Shown here piece after piece: positions 3,980 through 5,338 of a DNA stretch of 5,338 nucleotides (position 1 is its first letter; each line of letters starts with the position of its first letter). This DNA comes from Nostoc sp. CHAB 5715 (GTDB taxonomy: Bacteria; Cyanobacteriota; Cyanobacteriia; Cyanobacteriales; Nostocaceae). The position numbers were made by a program, and so were the translations under genes. The notes under the pieces were generated by a model. That model worked only from the letters and a program-made list of their open reading frames with translations. It had not been told where the DNA came from and did not search any database. The stretch lies in the NCBI RefSeq assembly GCF_020829685.1, contig NZ_JAIVFR010000515.1, positions 1-5,338 on the forward strand, written 5' to 3'.

Positions 3980-4648
3980 ATGCAAAAAGTGCAGACATCA
4001 ACAGAATTAGAATATGCTTTTCTGTTTACTCTAAGAAAAGTAAATTCGATAAACCTAGAAGGTTTCAAGCCATTTTTTAGTAATATGCCTATTGACCCTT
4101 ATATCAAAGGCAACTATCGTCAGAGGAGATTATCTCGGTTCACAGTCTCTGGAAATCAGTTAATCAAATTGCCTCATGGCTACTTCTTTCAAAGTAAAAA
4201 GTATAATCCATTAGCGGGCGACATAAGAAGAGAGTTTGCAGAATTAGATGATGCGCTCATAGAACTTGATATTTTTAGAAATCTTGTCTTAGCATTTAGT
4301 GATTCTTGTAAACTTCATCCTGAAGCTGAAATCGGAGTTCATCAAATTAGAATTATTTGTTCACCAGATAATTTTGGTAATCCAGCGCCTGAAGGTATCC
4401 ATCAAGATGGGACTGATTTTATTGGCATCTTTTCAGTAGATAGAGATAATATTCAAGGTGGAGAAACACATCTGTATACTGCCAAAAGAGAAAAACCTGT
4501 ATTTAGCAAAGTTTTAAATCCAGGGGAACTATTATTGGTCAATGACCATGAGTTTTTCCATTTTGCCAATCCTATAAAACCACAAACTGACGCTCAAGGA
4601 AGTTTTGATGTTTTTGTACTGACTTCTCCTAGCTTACTTTCAGGATAA
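3980..4648 (+). CDS. 2-oxoglutarate/Fe(II) dioxygenase of the BsmA / isoleucine-dioxygenase type
   Basis: The 222-aa product belongs to the 2OG-Fe dioxygenase family that includes BsmA and the Bacillus L-isoleucine 4-hydroxylase (Pfam PF10014). Characterised members hydroxylate or sulfoxidise free aliphatic L-amino acids using O2 and 2-oxoglutarate. The iron-binding HxD is H141-Q-D143 within PEGIHQDGTDF (137-147), followed by the family GGE(S/T) turn at 160-163. The distal His is H194 in NDHEFFHFANPI (188-199). The C-terminal strand that in family members I recall contains RDVLVLT reads FDVFVLT (209-215), so the Arg expected to hold the 2-oxoglutarate carboxylate appears replaced by F209. The first 110 residues form the variable N-terminal part. 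No signal peptide is seen, so the protein is cytoplasmic. The NtcA-type promoter implies induction under nitrogen limitation. A terminator follows, so it is monocistronic. Family assignment is strong; substrate is unknown. Confidence 0.85.
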   Translation: MQKVQTSTELEYAFLFTLRKVNSINLEGFKPFFSNMPIDPYIKGNYRQRRLSRFTVSGNQLIKLPHGYFFQSKKYNPLAGDIRREFAELDDALIELDIFRNLVLAFSDSCKLHPEAEIGVHQIRIICSPDNFGNPAPEGIHQDGTDFIGIFSVDRDNIQGGETHLYTAKREKPVFSKVLNPGELLLVNDHEFFHFANPIKPQTDAQGSFDVFVLTSPSLLSG

Positions 4649-4686
4649 TTTTAGTTAACTGTAAATATTTTATAATCTAAGAGATA

Positions 4687-4722
4687 TGGGGAATTGAATG
4701 TAGTCATTTCCCCAGCTTTTTT
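4687..4722 (+). terminator. Rho-independent terminator after the dioxygenase gene
   Basis: TGGGGAA (4687-4693) pairs with TTCCCCA (4708-4714), and six T residues follow at 4717-4722. It starts 38 bp past the stop codon and separates the dioxygenase from the TPR gene. Confidence 0.75.
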
Positions 4723-4733
4723 ATTTGGGGAAA
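4707..4733. other. Alternative hairpin overlapping the terminator
   Basis: TTTCCCCA (4707-4714) can also pair with TGGGGAAA (4726-4733), an 8-bp stem that excludes the terminator stem. The T-run lies in its loop. It could simply be a duplicated arm, or an alternative structure affecting readthrough into the TPR gene. Confidence 0.4.
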
Positions 4734-4778
4734 TAATCGTGCTGGAATTCAATTAACTGAATCAACCAAACAAATGCC

Positions 4779-5324
4779 ATGAATGACGAATTCTACAATA
4801 GAGGATTGGAAAAGGCTAGGCGAAAAGACTACGCTGGAGCAATTGAGGAATTTAACCATGCTTTACAACTGACACCTTACTTTACCGAAGCTTACTTACA
4901 ACGGGGTTTGGCACATTATGATTCAGGAGCAATCCTTAAGGCTGTCTCAGATTATACCGAAGCTCTGAAGCTTAATCCTGAGAGTGTAGAGGCATATTAT
5001 TGTCGTGGATTGGCTAGAGTGGCGCTGAAAAATTTACCAGGGGCGCTAGACGATGTTGAACGCGCTATTCGTCTCAATCTCAATTATGCTCCTGCTTATA
5101 ATCTGCGGGGGATAGTGCGGCGCAAACAGGGTTATATTCAAGATGCGATCGCTAATTTTAAAAAAGCTGCTGGGTTATATCTGGAACAACAGGATAAAGA
5201 CAATTGTCGTCTGTGTCTGGAACAAATTAAACAGCTACAACCCCAAGAATTACCTGTTGTACAGCAATCACGTTCTCCAAGTGCGCCCATTTTATCCACA
5301 AATGAATATTTTACGCAATTATAA
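4779..5324 (+). CDS. Tetratricopeptide repeat (TPR) protein
   Basis: The 181-aa product is built from four consecutive 34-residue TPR units at about 2-35, 36-69, 70-103 and 104-137. The pattern is clear in AYLQRGLAHYDSGAILKAVS and AYYCRGLARVALKNLPGALD. A short helix (138-152) and a Gln/Pro/Ser-rich tail (153-181) follow. TPR arrays form superhelical scaffolds for protein-protein contacts; the partner here cannot be told. There is no signal peptide, so a cytoplasmic location is likely. The ATG at 4779 starts the first repeat neatly; no Shine-Dalgarno is visible, and the ATG at 4774 is out of use because it meets TGA after two codons. One HIP1 site lies in the coding region (5145-5152). The terminator upstream argues for separate transcription, but no good promoter was found in the short spacer. 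An AGGAG at 5327-5331 may belong to a following gene outside the window. Confidence 0.9.
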   Translation: MNDEFYNRGLEKARRKDYAGAIEEFNHALQLTPYFTEAYLQRGLAHYDSGAILKAVSDYTEALKLNPESVEAYYCRGLARVALKNLPGALDDVERAIRLNLNYAPAYNLRGIVRRKQGYIQDAIANFKKAAGLYLEQQDKDNCRLCLEQIKQLQPQELPVVQQSRSPSAPILSTNEYFTQL

Positions 5325-5338
5325 GCAGGAGCATAATT

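Noticed and set aside
3961..4080. A 39-codon frame starting at ATG 3961, overlapping the dioxygenase start in another frame
   Set aside because: Its start precedes the strong Shine-Dalgarno, which serves the ATG at 3980, and its translation is not protein-like. A leader-peptide role cannot be supported.

Overview
The window looks like chromosomal DNA from a filamentous, heterocyst-type cyanobacterium (Nostoc/Anabaena group). Three kinds of evidence support this. There are six exact copies of the HIP1 octamer GCGATCGC (starting at 633, 1559, 1600, 2631, 2703 and 5145). The long AT-rich spacers carry several interspersed palindromic repeats of the sort common in Nostocales. One promoter has the exact geometry of an NtcA-activated cyanobacterial promoter. 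The protein families present (FAS1, SfsA, a cyanobacterial SAP-like protein, TPR) agree. This assignment rests on sequence features and recall, not on a search.

Layout. Positions 1-875 hold no convincing gene. They contain a TA-flanked 95-bp MITE-like element (110-204), a second degenerate end of it (266-280), and a promoter zone for the next gene with three TAGACAAT-type boxes, a TTGACA/TAGATT promoter and a palindrome in the leader. A single-domain FAS1 (fasciclin) protein follows at 876-1277 (+). It converges on sfsA (1474-2208, -) across a spacer rich in hairpins. sfsA starts with TTG, and two pairs of TGAGCAT direct repeats with an 11-bp period lie upstream of it.

Positions 2361-3507 look like a small accessory module. 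A SAP-like protein (2465-2842, -) and a 62-aa ribbon-helix-helix-like protein (2970-3158, +) are divergently transcribed from a spacer with nested inverted repeats. Three copies of a 36-bp AT-rich element lie around them: the outer two are inverted and bracket the pair, and the third follows the small gene. A decayed minus-strand gene fragment (3198-3372) lies between the second and third copies.

Positions 3565-3839 are a repeat-rich insertion with inverted GAATTC-containing ends. After it comes the best-defined regulatory unit in the window: a TGTA-N8-TACA NtcA box, 22 bp, then a TATACT -10 element, a leader, a strong Shine-Dalgarno and a 222-aa 2-oxoglutarate/Fe(II) dioxygenase of the BsmA/isoleucine-dioxygenase type (3980-4648, +). 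A Rho-independent terminator separates it from a four-repeat TPR protein (4779-5324, +).

The genes do not form one pathway. Each appears to be its own transcription unit. The most interesting items are the predicted nitrogen-controlled amino-acid-hydroxylase-like gene and the SAP/RHH module with its 36-bp repeats.
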